A stretch of DNA of 64,000 nucleotides from Candidatus Parcubacteria bacterium (GCA_023443725.1 JAEZTF010000007.1:137964-201963), one strand, 5' to 3'. Positions 25,949-35,138 are shown, numbered from the stretch's first letter. Numbers and translations are program-made. Notes: generated by a model from the sequence alone, not told the origin.

Positions 25949-26510
25949 CAAAGTAAGTCTTAGTTTCATTTTTTTACTAAATTCTCTGTTTTTAAGCTCT
26001 TAAAACATCTATTTACCGCATATTTTGAACACAAAAATATAACTATAACCGCATTATTTTAATGTATTCCGCAAATTAACCGTATTGAACTTAAAAATAT
26101 TTTTTATATTTTTTCTCCGAATTTAATATTTTAAAAATAACTTACCTAAATATATCAATTAAATCTAAAATAAATAATAATTACCGCATTAACTAAAATA
26201 TATTCAATTGATCTTTCTTTTTTTTATTTTTTCTTATCATTTTCTAATATTTTTTCACTGTCCAAAATCTTGTCTATAAACATAAAAAATAATATATCAA
26301 TCAATTACAAATACCTTTTTCAACATCTTCCCTAATTCATTAATTTATTAATATTTCTTTACTTTAGAATCTATTAAAATTTGATTGTTAAAAGTTACTT
26401 TTTTACCTCAAAACTCAATAAAAATCATTTACCAATATACATAGCAGACAAATTTTTTATTGCTAAATAGTTATTACACTACTCTGTTATGACAACCAAA
26501 GCTAAAATTA
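25949..26510. other. AT-rich noncoding region after the tRNAs
   Basis: About 560 bases with no plausible gene. The string ACCGCAT or close variants (TTACCGCATA, AACCGCATTA, TTACCGCATTAA, with AACCGTATT) recurs about four times between 26015 and 26195. A similar TACCGCACA occurs near 54558. No DnaA-box cluster was seen. Confidence 0.45.
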
Positions 26511-27782
26511 TTACTTATTAGCAATAATTACTCTTTTTATCTTTTTATTTTCAAAAATCTCTCCGGCTAGCCTTTTAAGGCTTTTCAAATCAATCTTTGT
26601 ATATCTTTTTATTTCAGAATCAATCATTTCTACCTTACCATCTAAAAGTAATTTTTCTCCAACAAAGCCACTTATATAGCTAGTTTTGTCCATGGCTAAT
26701 TTTGTTTTACCAATTAAAAAATCCTTAGCTCGATTTAATTCCTCTTCGTTTAAAGATTCTTTTAATCCTTTTAATTCATTACTAACTATCTCCATTGCCT
26801 CATCAAGCTTCTCTAAAGTCACTCCAGATTGAACTCCCCAATATCCATCTTCACTGAAGTCTTCGCTTATAGAAAAGACATAATAAGCTAAAGCTCTTTC
26901 TTCTCTTATTTTTTGATACAACCTAGACGAACTATTACCACTCAAAATTAAATCCAATAGTCTAAATTCATACTTTCTCTTATCTTCTCTTCCAAAAGTT
27001 GGCACTGCCATAGCAAAATGGCCCTGTTCAACTTCTTTTTTAATCACCTTTTTTTCTTTATCAGTTAATATTATTTCTATGTTCGGTAATTTTTCTTTGT
27101 TTTCATTAATAAAACTTCCAAAATATTTTTCCACTTCACTAGAGACTCCCAAATCAACGTTTCCAGCTATTACTATTACCATATCTTCTGGATTTATAAA
27201 TTTATTTCTGTAGTTAATTACTTTTTGTCGATTTATTGGTTTTATATCTCTTACTTCACCGGCAATATTCCAACAACCAATTTTTGATTTTCCATAAAGA
27301 AATTTAGTCATCTCAGCCGACAAACCCATCATTGGATTATCTTGGTACATCCTAATTTCTTCGATTATTACTCCTCTTTCTTTCAAAACTTCTTCATCAT
27401 CATAGATCGAATTGAACAAGATATCTGATAGCATCTCCAAAGCCCAAGGAATATTTTCTTTAATAGTCGTAATATGGTAAGAAGTCATTTCATGACCAGT
27501 ACCAGCATTGTAACTAGCTCCCTTAGAATCCATCTCCTTATTAATTAAAACTGCCGATGGTCTTTTTTGAGTTCCTTTAAAAGCCATATGTTCCAAGAAA
27601 TGACTCATTCCAAATTCACCATTGATTTCATATTTTGAACCTATTTTAAAAAATACTTCCACCGTCACCGAATTAAGGCCTTTAAGAGGAATAACCACTC
27701 CTTTAGCTCCATTTTTTAGTTTAAATTCTTTAAATTTCATTTTTAGTCTTTTTTTCGATCTTTCAAGTAATTTGATAGTCAT
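26511..27782 (-). CDS. M16-family zinc metallopeptidase
   Basis: An insulinase-type (pitrilysin family) peptidase. The inverted zinc motif HFLEH is in GMSHFLEHMAFKGT near residue 62, with the third ligand Glu expected in VIIEEIRMYQDNP near 140. The C-terminal M16 half has the DLILSGNSSSRLYQKIREER stretch. At 423 aa it is one subunit of normal bacterial length. Two starts are possible, the upstream ATG used here and one 14 codons in; no SD site decides. It probably degrades peptides, and no partner subunit is adjacent. Confidence 0.9.
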   Translation of the reverse strand: MTIKLLERSKKRLKMKFKEFKLKNGAKGVVIPLKGLNSVTVEVFFKIGSKYEINGEFGMSHFLEHMAFKGTQKRPSAVLINKEMDSKGASYNAGTGHEMTSYHITTIKENIPWALEMLSDILFNSIYDDEEVLKERGVIIEEIRMYQDNPMMGLSAEMTKFLYGKSKIGCWNIAGEVRDIKPINRQKVINYRNKFINPEDMVIVIAGNVDLGVSSEVEKYFGSFINENKEKLPNIEIILTDKEKKVIKKEVEQGHFAMAVPTFGREDKRKYEFRLLDLILSGNSSSRLYQKIREERALAYYVFSISEDFSEDGYWGVQSGVTLEKLDEAMEIVSNELKGLKESLNEEELNRAKDFLIGKTKLAMDKTSYISGFVGEKLLLDGKVEMIDSEIKRYTKIDLKSLKRLAGEIFENKKIKRVIIANK

Positions 27783-27854
27783 TAGCAGTTAAATCACAAA
27801 ACTGCTTGATATATTTTGTAATATTATATTGAGTTAATTAATTTAACTAGATCT

Positions 27855-30293
27855 TTATATTACTAAGTTTACCATCTTAGCTGGTATATATATCTCTTTA
27901 ACTATCTTTTTGTCTCCCAACCATTTTATTATCTCATTATTTTCTTTAGCCATTTTTAAAACCATCTCTTTGTTATTAATTTCTTTATTATCAACTAAGA
28001 TACTACTTCTGACTTTTCCATTGATAGCCACCATTACTTTGATCTCTTTATCTATTAAATATTTTTCATTTACTTCTGGCCAAGCACTTTGATGAATTGA
28101 TTCATTATCTAACTGACTGTAAAGTTCTTCGACTGTATAAGGAGCTAATGGAGCCAATAATTTTAAAATCTTTTTTATATCTTCAATTGATATATTTATT
28201 GATTTACTTACAGTTAAACCATTTAACATTTCCATCATCTTGGCAATAGCTGTATTGTATTTAAAAGCTTCGAGATCCTCTGTCACTCCTTTAATAGTCT
28301 TGTTTATAATCATACTAACTTCATCACTGCTAACAGTTTCGTTATTTGACTGATTAGTAAATTGTCCAATAAACTTCTCAAATCTATCTAAAAATCTTTT
28401 AACTCCCATTAAAGTTTTTTCATTCCAAGCCATAGTTGAATCAAATGGACCCATAAACATTAAATACATTCGGGTTACATCAACTCCATATTTATCCGCT
28501 ACAGTTTCTGGAATTATCACATTACCTCGAGATTTACTCATTCTTTGATTATCTGGACCCAAAATTACCCCATGAGAGATTCTTTTATAATATGGCTCAG
28601 GATTCCCTTCTGGTAAAACCCCTAAGTCATATAAAAATTTATAAATGAATCGAGAATATAACAAATGAAGTACATTGTGTTCATCACCACCTATATAAAC
28701 ATCTACCGGTGACCAATATTTTAGTTCCTTTTGACTATCACTAAATATATCATCATCTATATCATTCAAAGCTAAATTGCGGTTTATTTTGGAAGCTATA
28801 ATATAACCCAAAAAATACCAATCACTACCCGCCCAATTTGGCATCGTGTCGGTTTCTCTTTCGGCATCTCCACCACAAACAGGACATTTACACTTTACAA
28901 AAGATTCAATTTTAGACAATGGACTCTTACCATCATCAGTTGGTTCATATGCTTCTACTTCTGGTAACACTATAGGTAATTGTTCATCTGGTACTGGCAC
29001 CCAAGCACATTTTGGACACTTAATCATTGGAATTGGTTCTCCCCAATAATGTTGACGACTAAAAATCCAATCTCTTAAATGATAAGAAGCGGTTTTTTCT
29101 CCAATCCCTTTATTTTCTAACCAATTAATCATCTCCTTAATTGCTTTCTCTTTAGTTAATCCATTTAAAAATTCCGAATTAATTACCTTTTCTTTTTCAT
29201 CATAGACACTAATGATTTTTAAATCAAATTTTTTAGCAAATTCTTCATCTCTTTCATCATGAGCTGGTACCGACATTATTGCTCCAGTGCCATAACTTGC
29301 CAATACAAAGTCACTTATCCAAATTGGAATTTCTTTATTATTAACTGGGTTAATGGCATAAAGACCACTAAATACTCCCGTTTTATCTTTATTTAACTCT
29401 GTCCTTTCCATTTCCGATTTTTTACGCGCATCTTTTACATAATTATTTATTTCCTCTTTTATTGTTTTACTAATAGCTACTTCGCTAATTAACTTACTAA
29501 CTAATTCGTGTTCTGGGGCTATCACCATAAAAGTGGCTCCAAAAAGAGTGTCTGGTCTAGTGGTAAACACCTCTAAACTTTCTTCATTATCCTTGATTTG
29601 AAATTTTACTTTTGCTCCTTCTGATTTCCCAATCCAATTAATTTGTTGTTGTTTTACCTTTTCAATAAAATCAGTTTTTTCTAATCCCTCAATTAATTTA
29701 TCAGCATATTCTGTTATTTTAACTACCCATTGAGATATATTTCGTCTGGATACCTCAGCTCCACATCTCTCACATTTTCCATCAACTACTTCTTCATTAG
29801 CCAAACCAATTTTACAAGATGGACACCAATTAATCGGCATCTCTTTCTTGTATGCCAAACCCTTTTTAAATAGTTGAATAAAAATCCATTGAGTCCAACG
29901 ATAATAGTTTGGATCAGTTGTATTAACCTCTTTTGACCAATCAAATGAAAAAGCCAATCTCTTCATCTGTTCTCTAAAATGGTCAGTGTTTTCTTTAGTA
30001 ATCTCTTGCGGCTTTCGTTTCATTTTTATGGCATAATTCTCTGTTGGTAAACCAAAAGCATCCCATCCCATCGGAAATAATACATTATTACCCCTCATTC
30101 GCCAAAAACGAGCATAAACATCAGCTCCTGTAAAACTAAAAGCATGGCCAATATGAAGACCAGTACCACTTGGATATGGAAATTCTACTAGTACATATTT
30201 TTTCTTTTTATCACTTTCGTCTTTAGCCGCACAAATTTCTGAGTGCTGATCCCAATATTTTTGCCATTTATTTTCTACTAACTTAAAATCCAT
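27855..30293 (-). CDS. leuS: Leucine--tRNA ligase
   Basis: A class I aminoacyl-tRNA synthetase, 812 aa. The HIGH motif is in YPSGTGLHIGHAFSFTGADV near residue 40 and KMSKS appears as RMSKSRGN near 570. The editing (CP1) domain shows EVFTTRPDTLFGATFMVIAP, and zinc-like Cys pairs occur (CPSC, CERC, CPKC, CPVC). TAAAAT lies five bases before the ATG, giving a leaderless start. It is divergent from the beta-lactamase-like gene. Confidence 0.98.
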   Translation of the reverse strand: MDFKLVENKWQKYWDQHSEICAAKDESDKKKKYVLVEFPYPSGTGLHIGHAFSFTGADVYARFWRMRGNNVLFPMGWDAFGLPTENYAIKMKRKPQEITKENTDHFREQMKRLAFSFDWSKEVNTTDPNYYRWTQWIFIQLFKKGLAYKKEMPINWCPSCKIGLANEEVVDGKCERCGAEVSRRNISQWVVKITEYADKLIEGLEKTDFIEKVKQQQINWIGKSEGAKVKFQIKDNEESLEVFTTRPDTLFGATFMVIAPEHELVSKLISEVAISKTIKEEINNYVKDARKKSEMERTELNKDKTGVFSGLYAINPVNNKEIPIWISDFVLASYGTGAIMSVPAHDERDEEFAKKFDLKIISVYDEKEKVINSEFLNGLTKEKAIKEMINWLENKGIGEKTASYHLRDWIFSRQHYWGEPIPMIKCPKCAWVPVPDEQLPIVLPEVEAYEPTDDGKSPLSKIESFVKCKCPVCGGDAERETDTMPNWAGSDWYFLGYIIASKINRNLALNDIDDDIFSDSQKELKYWSPVDVYIGGDEHNVLHLLYSRFIYKFLYDLGVLPEGNPEPYYKRISHGVILGPDNQRMSKSRGNVIIPETVADKYGVDVTRMYLMFMGPFDSTMAWNEKTLMGVKRFLDRFEKFIGQFTNQSNNETVSSDEVSMIINKTIKGVTEDLEAFKYNTAIAKMMEMLNGLTVSKSINISIEDIKKILKLLAPLAPYTVEELYSQLDNESIHQSAWPEVNEKYLIDKEIKVMVAINGKVRSSILVDNKEINNKEMVLKMAKENNEIIKWLGDKKIVKEIYIPAKMVNLVI

Positions 30294-30345
30294 ACGGTAT
30301 TTTACTACAAAATATTACTTTTATGGTAAGATTTATCATATTCAC

Positions 30346-31323
30346 ATGAAGAAATTTTTTCTCCAGGTCGCAATTATTTTAATATTTTTAATAATTGGGA
30401 TTATTATTGGTAAAAAAATATATTCTGTTCCTGAAGAATCTCTACAACAAGAAGTTCGCAAATCATTTAACTATAAATTCATTAGCCCTCTCCTAGAATG
30501 CAATTCTAATACTCCTAGTAACAATCTTTCTACTATCAAACATCAAGTCCAAGACGTTATTAATCAACAAATTAATCAAAAAAATATCAGTTTTGCTTCT
30601 GTATATTTTAGAGATCTTAATAATGGACCGTGGTTTGGAATTAATGAAAAAGAATATTTTACTCCTGCTAGTTTAGTCAAAGTACCAGTTTTAATTACTT
30701 ATTATAAAAAAGCTGAAAAAAATCCAGAAATTTTAAAACAAACTATTATTAACAAAGAAGATTTAAATTCTGGTAGTCAGATTCAGAATATTAAACCGTC
30801 CGAAATTCTTACTCCTAATTTAGACTACACTATTAACGATCTTATTAATCGCATGATAATTCATTCCGATAATGACGCTTATAATGACTTAGTGAATAAT
30901 ATTAATGGTGACGAAATAGTAAAAACTTATAATGATCTTGATGTTGATATCTCAAAAGCTTTTACTAACCCAAATGGAAATATTTTAACCGTTAAAGATT
31001 ATGCTTCTTTTTTTAGAATTCTTTACAATGCTTCATATTTAAATAAGGATATGTCTGAAAGGGCTTTAGATTTACTTTCGCAAACAGATTACAAACAAGG
31101 ATTGGTTGCTGGTGTTTCTAAAAATATTCCCATTGCTCATAAATTTGGGGAGCGAATTTATAGTGATACTAATGAAGTTCAACTTCATGATTGCGGTATT
31201 GTCTATTTACCTCAAAAACCATATCTTCTTTGTATTATGACTCGAAGTCAAAATATTGATAAAGCCACCGAAACTATTAAATTAGTTTCCAAAAAAGTTT
31301 TTGAGTATATAAATTCAAATTAA
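30346..31323 (+). CDS. Class A beta-lactamase-like serine hydrolase, membrane-anchored
   Basis: An N-terminal membrane helix (VAIILIFLIIGIIIG) is followed by a penicillin-recognising fold. SxxK is in TPASLVKVPVLI near residue 110, the SDN-like motif is HSDNDAYN near 185, and a KTG-like HKFGER is near 265. At 325 aa it fits beta-lactamase2-type proteins. It may be a wall-active D,D-peptidase-like enzyme or a true beta-lactamase; the Glu166 equivalent cannot be placed with confidence. TGGTAAGAT lies 13 bases before the ATG. Confidence 0.82.
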   Translation: MKKFFLQVAIILIFLIIGIIIGKKIYSVPEESLQQEVRKSFNYKFISPLLECNSNTPSNNLSTIKHQVQDVINQQINQKNISFASVYFRDLNNGPWFGINEKEYFTPASLVKVPVLITYYKKAEKNPEILKQTIINKEDLNSGSQIQNIKPSEILTPNLDYTINDLINRMIIHSDNDAYNDLVNNINGDEIVKTYNDLDVDISKAFTNPNGNILTVKDYASFFRILYNASYLNKDMSERALDLLSQTDYKQGLVAGVSKNIPIAHKFGERIYSDTNEVQLHDCGIVYLPQKPYLLCIMTRSQNIDKATETIKLVSKKVFEYINSN

Positions 31324-31574
31324 TCGGCAATACCCATGCCTTTATTGAATTCATCAGTAGCCTGTCTACTTTCTTCACCCATATGAACTTCATCTCGTAG
31401 GGCCATCTTCTGTTGATCATTCATATATGATCCTTTAGATATTCCCTTCTCCGTACAAAAAGTATGTCTTTCTTGTAATTCAGTTTGACCATTATCTAAG
31501 ACGATTTTTTCAGTTTTACCAAATTTAGTTCCCAGAAGTTTTGCCACTTGATCTGCACTTGTAATTTCTTTCAT
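31320..31574 (-). CDS. Hypothetical small charged protein
   Basis: An unrecognised 84-aa soluble protein. The sequence is hydrophilic and probably helical (TSADQVAKLLGTKFGKTEK, NDQQKMALRDEVHMGEES). TAGAAT lies nine bases before the ATG, in line with the leaderless pattern here. It overlaps the end of the convergent beta-lactamase-like gene by four bases. Confidence 0.6.
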   Translation of the reverse strand: MKEITSADQVAKLLGTKFGKTEKIVLDNGQTELQERHTFCTEKGISKGSYMNDQQKMALRDEVHMGEESRQATDEFNKGMGIAD

Positions 31575-31595
31575 ATTTTACCTATTCTACCATAT

Positions 31596-32360
31596 TTAAT
31601 TCAATTCAAAAACTACATCACCAATTTCATCCGTTCTTTTAATTTCTATGTTTCTAACTTTTAATCTTTCTAATACTTCTTTTCTTGGATGATCAAATCG
31701 ATTATTTTTCCCTACACTAATCACTCCTATTTTTGGTTTCAAAAAATCTAATATTTCGTCGCTGGTTCCATTTTCCGACCCATGATGAGCTACTTTTAAA
31801 ACGTCCACTTGTTTATCTAAAATCTTTTGCCACACCAATCTTTGTTCTGTCTCTTTATCAATATCACCGCTCAAAAAAGCCGTCCATTTTACACTTCCTT
31901 TATATATTAAATACTCCGCCACAGAATTTATATTATCGTCATCAGTTTCTATATTTTTCGTTGGATTGACCACTTCAAAATCAAACATATTAGTACTAAT
32001 TACATCATTTTGGCTTAACTTTTGTGAGTAATTATTTTGTTCATTACTAAAATACTTTTCTATTTTGTATCCCTTTTTTAGGTCGTTTAGACCCCCAATA
32101 TGATCACTGTCTCCATGGGTCACAACCAATACTTCAATTGTTTTATCCCAAAACGGCAACTGTCGATTTAAACATTCCAATACTTTTTTATTATCTGGTC
32201 CAGTATCTATCAACATTTGGATATTTCTATATGTTGCCAAAATCGCATCTCCCTGCCCCACATCACAAAACACTACTTTACCTGTTTTATTCGGCAAAGT
32301 TATATAAAACAAAACTATTAACGAAATCAAACTCAAAAACAAAAGTATTCTACTTTTCAT
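31596..32360 (-). CDS. comEC: ComEC C-terminal metallo-beta-lactamase-type domain protein (separated)
   Basis: This 254-aa protein equals the C-terminal third of ComEC/Rec2. One membrane helix (LLFLSLISLIVLFYITL) leads into VVFCDVGQGDAILA, then the metal motif VTHGDSDHIGGL near 80-91, the HHGSENGTSDE region and RFDHPRKEVLERL. In ComEC this domain is thought to degrade the non-imported DNA strand. Here it is a separate reading frame whose ATG lies four bases outside a DUF559 repeat element; the membrane half of ComEC lies on the other side of that element in the same orientation. Confidence 0.85.
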   Translation of the reverse strand: MKSRILLFLSLISLIVLFYITLPNKTGKVVFCDVGQGDAILATYRNIQMLIDTGPDNKKVLECLNRQLPFWDKTIEVLVVTHGDSDHIGGLNDLKKGYKIEKYFSNEQNNYSQKLSQNDVISTNMFDFEVVNPTKNIETDDDNINSVAEYLIYKGSVKWTAFLSGDIDKETEQRLVWQKILDKQVDVLKVAHHGSENGTSDEILDFLKPKIGVISVGKNNRFDHPRKEVLERLKVRNIEIKRTDEIGDVVFELN

Positions 32361-32361
32361 A

Positions 32362-32775
32362 TCAAAACCCTTCTGTCACTTCGTGACATCTCCCCTTGAT
32401 TAATGGGAGAAGCTCATCTTTAACTTTTAAAAAATCATTCAAAACTTGATCATTAGTAAATCTCACTGTTTTTATATTTAATTTTTCTAAGTATTTATCT
32501 CTTTCTAAGTCAGAATTTACCCTAGATTCATGAGAATCACCATCTATTTCAACAGCAAGTAATAGTTCAGAACAATAAAAATCTAAAATAAACCTAAAAA
32601 CTGGTTTTTGATGAGTAAATTTATAACCAAATTTATTTTTTCTTAAAAATTGCCACATTATAAATTCTGCTTGAGTTGGATTATTTCTGTTATTTCTAGC
32701 AATTTCTCTTAATTTATCTAAATATTTAATATTCCTTCTTCTAGTTTTTGCTTCAATATCAACCAAATATTTCAT
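32362..32775 (-). CDS. DUF559 endonuclease-like protein, copy A
   Basis: A 137-aa DUF559 protein, a family related to Vsr/PD-(D/E)xK nucleases. The core reads AEFIMWQFLRKNKFGYKF, then PVFRFILDFYCSELLLAVEI and DGDSHESR. The Asp of DFYC and the Glu/Asp of VEIDG are the likely metal ligands. It is closely similar to copy B at 37508. The last ~15 residues (LPLIKGRCHEVTEGF) are encoded by the flanking repeat. Its ATG overlaps the ComEC stop as ATGA and its stop is one base from the next ATG, so it sits in the comEC transcript as a coupled gene. Confidence 0.85.
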   Translation of the reverse strand: MKYLVDIEAKTRRRNIKYLDKLREIARNNRNNPTQAEFIMWQFLRKNKFGYKFTHQKPVFRFILDFYCSELLLAVEIDGDSHESRVNSDLERDKYLEKLNIKTVRFTNDQVLNDFLKVKDELLPLIKGRCHEVTEGF

Positions 32776-32856
32776 AAAACACTCCTCTTGATTTTAGTGT
32801 TTCCTCCCTTTATCAAGGGAGGATGTCTCGAGTTTACCGAGAGACAAGAGGGTTTT
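32364..32856 (-). mobile_element. DUF559-bearing palindromic element, copy A (inside comEC)
   Basis: The element runs on the minus strand from AAAACCCTCTTGTC to GACAGAAGGGTTTT, so the ends are inverted. Each end has an outer hairpin (TGTCTC/GAGACA, TGTCAC/GTGACA) and an inner CTCC-type hairpin (CCTCCCTT/AAGGGAGG, and a degenerate TCTCCC/GGGGAGA on the other side). The DUF559 gene lies between the ends. It separates the membrane and hydrolase halves of comEC. I see no clear target duplication. Confidence 0.75.
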
Positions 32857-33743
32857 AATAAAAAATAAATCAAGATCAGATACCACCCTAACAATATCAT
32901 CCAATTAAAATTTATATTCAAATTTATCCATTTTAAATTTCCTATTATTTCTACTATCACCACAAAATATTTTAACAGCGGCATTATTAACCATAAAATT
33001 ATTTTTCCCATCATTGGTATTATTAAACCAACAATCGAGCCTAAAAAACCAACTATAGTGATCACTTCTACTATAAATAGTACTAATACATTACTAATTG
33101 GACCTATTAAATTTATCTTTCCCAGCCCCAATGCCATTATTGGACTAATCCACAAAGCCGCCCAAAAACTTGATCTAAACACATCTTTCCATGGACTACT
33201 TATTACTCCAAAGAATGCCCCAAAACTCAACCAAAAACTAATTTCTAATATTGATTTAGGCCAAGCTAAAACAATTATTAATCCACTAAAAATTAATCCT
33301 CGCCACACATTATATTTTCTCCCCAAAATTTGTGCCCAATACATAATCGACACCAAAATTAAAGCTCTCACAATTGGAATTTCCCAGCCTACAATATTTA
33401 AATAAAACAAAGAAACCAACCAAGCCATTCCAATCGCCCACTTTCTCCCAATCCACTTTGCCAAGCCCTCAACTATTCCTTTAAAAACTAAAATCATATT
33501 AGCCCCACTCACCACCACTAAATGAAGTAATCCGCTATTTTTTAATTGGTTATAAAAATCTTTATCAAAATCTTTTTCACCCCAAAGCATTCCATTTAAA
33601 AGCGCTGCTTCTTTATTTGGCAAACTTTGATTTACAACATATATCAAACTATCCTTCAATACAAACTTATACATCAACAATCCCACTAAAAGCAATCCTG
33701 CCCAAATATAAATCTTATTTAAACCCCTCTGTTTCACTCTCAT
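32772..33743 (-). CDS. comEC: ComEC/Rec2 competence membrane domain (N-terminal fragment)
   Basis: The polytopic channel domain for DNA uptake, with about nine membrane helices. The family motif HLVVVSGANM is near residues 74-83, with WEIPIVRALILVSIMYWAQIL and the central SFWLSFGAFFGV. The usual N-terminal OB-type region is short or absent. The last 27 residues (from KPSCLSVNSRHPPLIKGG) are read from the DUF559 element, so the original protein continued into the hydrolase domain encoded beyond it. The first residues (MRVKQRGL) are also read from a repeat end. comEA lies upstream. Confidence 0.85.
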   Translation of the reverse strand: MRVKQRGLNKIYIWAGLLLVGLLMYKFVLKDSLIYVVNQSLPNKEAALLNGMLWGEKDFDKDFYNQLKNSGLLHLVVVSGANMILVFKGIVEGLAKWIGRKWAIGMAWLVSLFYLNIVGWEIPIVRALILVSIMYWAQILGRKYNVWRGLIFSGLIIVLAWPKSILEISFWLSFGAFFGVISSPWKDVFRSSFWAALWISPIMALGLGKINLIGPISNVLVLFIVEVITIVGFLGSIVGLIIPMMGKIILWLIMPLLKYFVVIVEIIGNLKWINLNINFNWMILLGWYLILIYFLLKPSCLSVNSRHPPLIKGGNTKIKRSVL

Positions 33744-33800
33744 TCAAAACCCCTCACCCCGATATTCATCGGGGAGCTCCCCTTAAAAAAGGGAGCAATC
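33721..33800. repeat. Single ends of the palindromic element at the comEC start
   Basis: Two end-like strings occur in the same orientation, AAACCCCTCTGTTTC and AAAACCCCTCACCCCGA. They are followed by a CCCCGAT/ATCGGGG hairpin and CTCCCCTT/AAGGGAG. There is no matching opposite end. The comEC ATG lies between the two strings, so the element supplies the start context. Confidence 0.6.
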
Positions 33801-33822
33801 TTAATCTATAAATTTTGCCGCA

Positions 33823-33889
33823 GATGGTATTTTCAGCGCGCAAGCCGCTGAGGCCTCTGGCGAAGGTGCGAGCACTGCAAAATATCATC
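33823..33889. repeat. GC-rich 67-bp dyad element
   Basis: GATGGTATTTTCAG at one end and CTGCAAAATATCATC at the other are near-perfect inverted repeats. The centre is much more GC-rich than the region (CGCGCAAGCCGCTGAGGCCT) and contains no reading frame. It is unrelated in sequence to the AAACCC family. Confidence 0.6.
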
Positions 33890-33906
33890 AAGGTAAAATA
33901 AACACT

Positions 33907-34515
33907 TTATAACGCGATTTCATCTTTAATTTTTTCAAACAATTTATCTCCAATTCCACTGACCAATTTCAATTCATTTATGTCTTTAAATCCACCATTT
34001 TTGGTACGATAATCAATGATCCGACCAGCTATAGCCGGACCTATTCCTGTCAACTTATCCAAATCCTCTATCGTGGCTGTATTTAATCTAATTATTTTCG
34101 ATTCACTAATTCCTAGTACTTTGTTATCAATTTTTATTTCTTCTCCAACTTTAGGAATATAAATCTTTTGTCCATCTACTAATTTTTCTGCCTGATTTAA
34201 ATTTTTCTCTACCCATTCTCGGTCAGCATTGACCCCCAATCCTCCAGCCATAACCAAAATATCAATTATTCTATCCCCATTATTCAATTCATAAACCCCC
34301 GGTTTTATTACTTCACCTGCTATATCAATTTTTACTTTACTATTAACTTGTATATCAATAATTGGGGTCGGACTAATATTTCTTGAAGTTACTTTGATTT
34401 CTGTTTTTTCCCAAAAATTATCTTTAAAATTTATTCCAATTCCCACTACCAACAAAATTATTCCCAAAATCAACAACCCATCGACCAATTGAAATTTACG
34501 TAATTTATCTAACAT
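33907..34515 (-). CDS. comEA: ComEA-like DNA-uptake protein (SLBB plus helix-hairpin-helix)
   Basis: Double-stranded DNA receptor for transformation. The N-terminal membrane helix is LLILGIILLVVGIGINF. The SLBB domain at ~62-125 reads VKIDIAGEVIKPGVYELNNG...KIYIPKVGEE. A pair of helix-hairpin-helix motifs occupies ~140-202 (IRLNTATIEDLDKLTGIGPA, AGRIIDYRTKNGGFKDINEL). At 202 aa this is the full ComEA architecture. It lies upstream of comEC in the usual order. TAAGAT lies three bases before the ATG. Confidence 0.94.
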   Translation of the reverse strand: MLDKLRKFQLVDGLLILGIILLVVGIGINFKDNFWEKTEIKVTSRNISPTPIIDIQVNSKVKIDIAGEVIKPGVYELNNGDRIIDILVMAGGLGVNADREWVEKNLNQAEKLVDGQKIYIPKVGEEIKIDNKVLGISESKIIRLNTATIEDLDKLTGIGPAIAGRIIDYRTKNGGFKDINELKLVSGIGDKLFEKIKDEIAL

Positions 34516-34550
34516 AATATCTTAATTTAAGTTTATCAAAAATAATTTCG

Positions 34551-34559
34551 TGCTAAAAT
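34551..34559 (+). promoter_or_regulatory. Extended -10 of the mini-protein operon
   Basis: TGCTAAAAT is an extended -10 with only a poor -35. The leader to the first SD site is about 40 bases. Confidence 0.5.
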
Positions 34560-34612
34560 AGGTGAAACTGTTCGATAGCGAACATTAAAAATAGAAGGGA
34601 AAGGGAAAATTT

Positions 34613-34777
34613 ATGGGAGTTATTAAGTATCTTGGGAGAAAAATCAAACTATGGCATTTTAGGAACAAGCTAGCTCGTTCTCGTTATGGTCGTTTGTTGT
34701 ATCTGTTTTGTTGCCCAAATTGGCAAAGCATGATCGACAACATCATTTCCGACAGTGATCCAAAATTACTTTATTAA
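34613..34777 (+). CDS. Mini-protein 1, basic (54 aa)
   Basis: Too short for routine calling, but it has a GGGAAAGGGA SD site, a promoter and two similar genes behind it. The protein begins MGVIKYLGRKIKLWHFRNK and is basic and aromatic-rich, with a CC pair (LYLFCCPNW) that could attach lipid or bind metal. I recognise no family. A membrane-associated amphipathic peptide is possible. Confidence 0.55.
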   Translation: MGVIKYLGRKIKLWHFRNKLARSRYGRLLYLFCCPNWQSMIDNIISDSDPKLLY

Positions 34778-34793
34778 AGGAGAGATTTTTACC

Positions 34794-34961
34794 ATGGCAA
34801 TAAACGAAACTACACCTAAAACAACAACTCTTACAGAAGAGAGAGACCGTCTTGCCGTTGAAAACGGTTATTCCTCGTTTGCCGCAGTTTGCGAGCACGA
34901 TCAACTTCTTCAAGAGCAAATAACTCAACTGGCCAAACAAAATCTTGGTTATATCGTTTGA
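34794..34961 (+). CDS. Mini-protein 2, helical and acidic (55 aa)
   Basis: The ATG follows AAAGGAGAG, 16 bases after the stop of mini-protein 1. The sequence is Thr-rich at the N-terminus (NETTPKTTTLTEERDRL) and then helical (HDQLLQEQITQLAKQN). There is no membrane segment and no family I know. An upstream in-frame start lacks an SD site and overlaps the previous gene. Confidence 0.58.
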   Translation: MAINETTPKTTTLTEERDRLAVENGYSSFAAVCEHDQLLQEQITQLAKQNLGYIV

Positions 34962-34977
34962 GGCAAGGAGAATATTT

Positions 34978-35097
34978 ATGTGTCTTTTAGCTTGCTACTT
35001 TTTAAGGCAGAAAGAAGACCTTAAATGTCTTAAACCCGAACAACGAGCTATCTTCAATATTATCCAATCCATAAATAATATGTTTGGTTATTATTGA
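34978..35097 (+). CDS. Mini-protein 3 (39 aa)
   Basis: It has a GGCAAGGAGA SD site 16 bases after the stop of mini-protein 2. It begins MCLLACYFLRQKEDLKC, with three Cys in the first 17 residues, and ends NNMFGYY. It is followed by a large terminator. Its existence rests on the SD site and on the operon position. Confidence 0.5.
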   Translation: MCLLACYFLRQKEDLKCLKPEQRAIFNIIQSINNMFGYY

Positions 35098-35138
35098 AGA
35101 TAATAATCTTTATCACCTTTCCTGTTTGTCTTGCTTTT

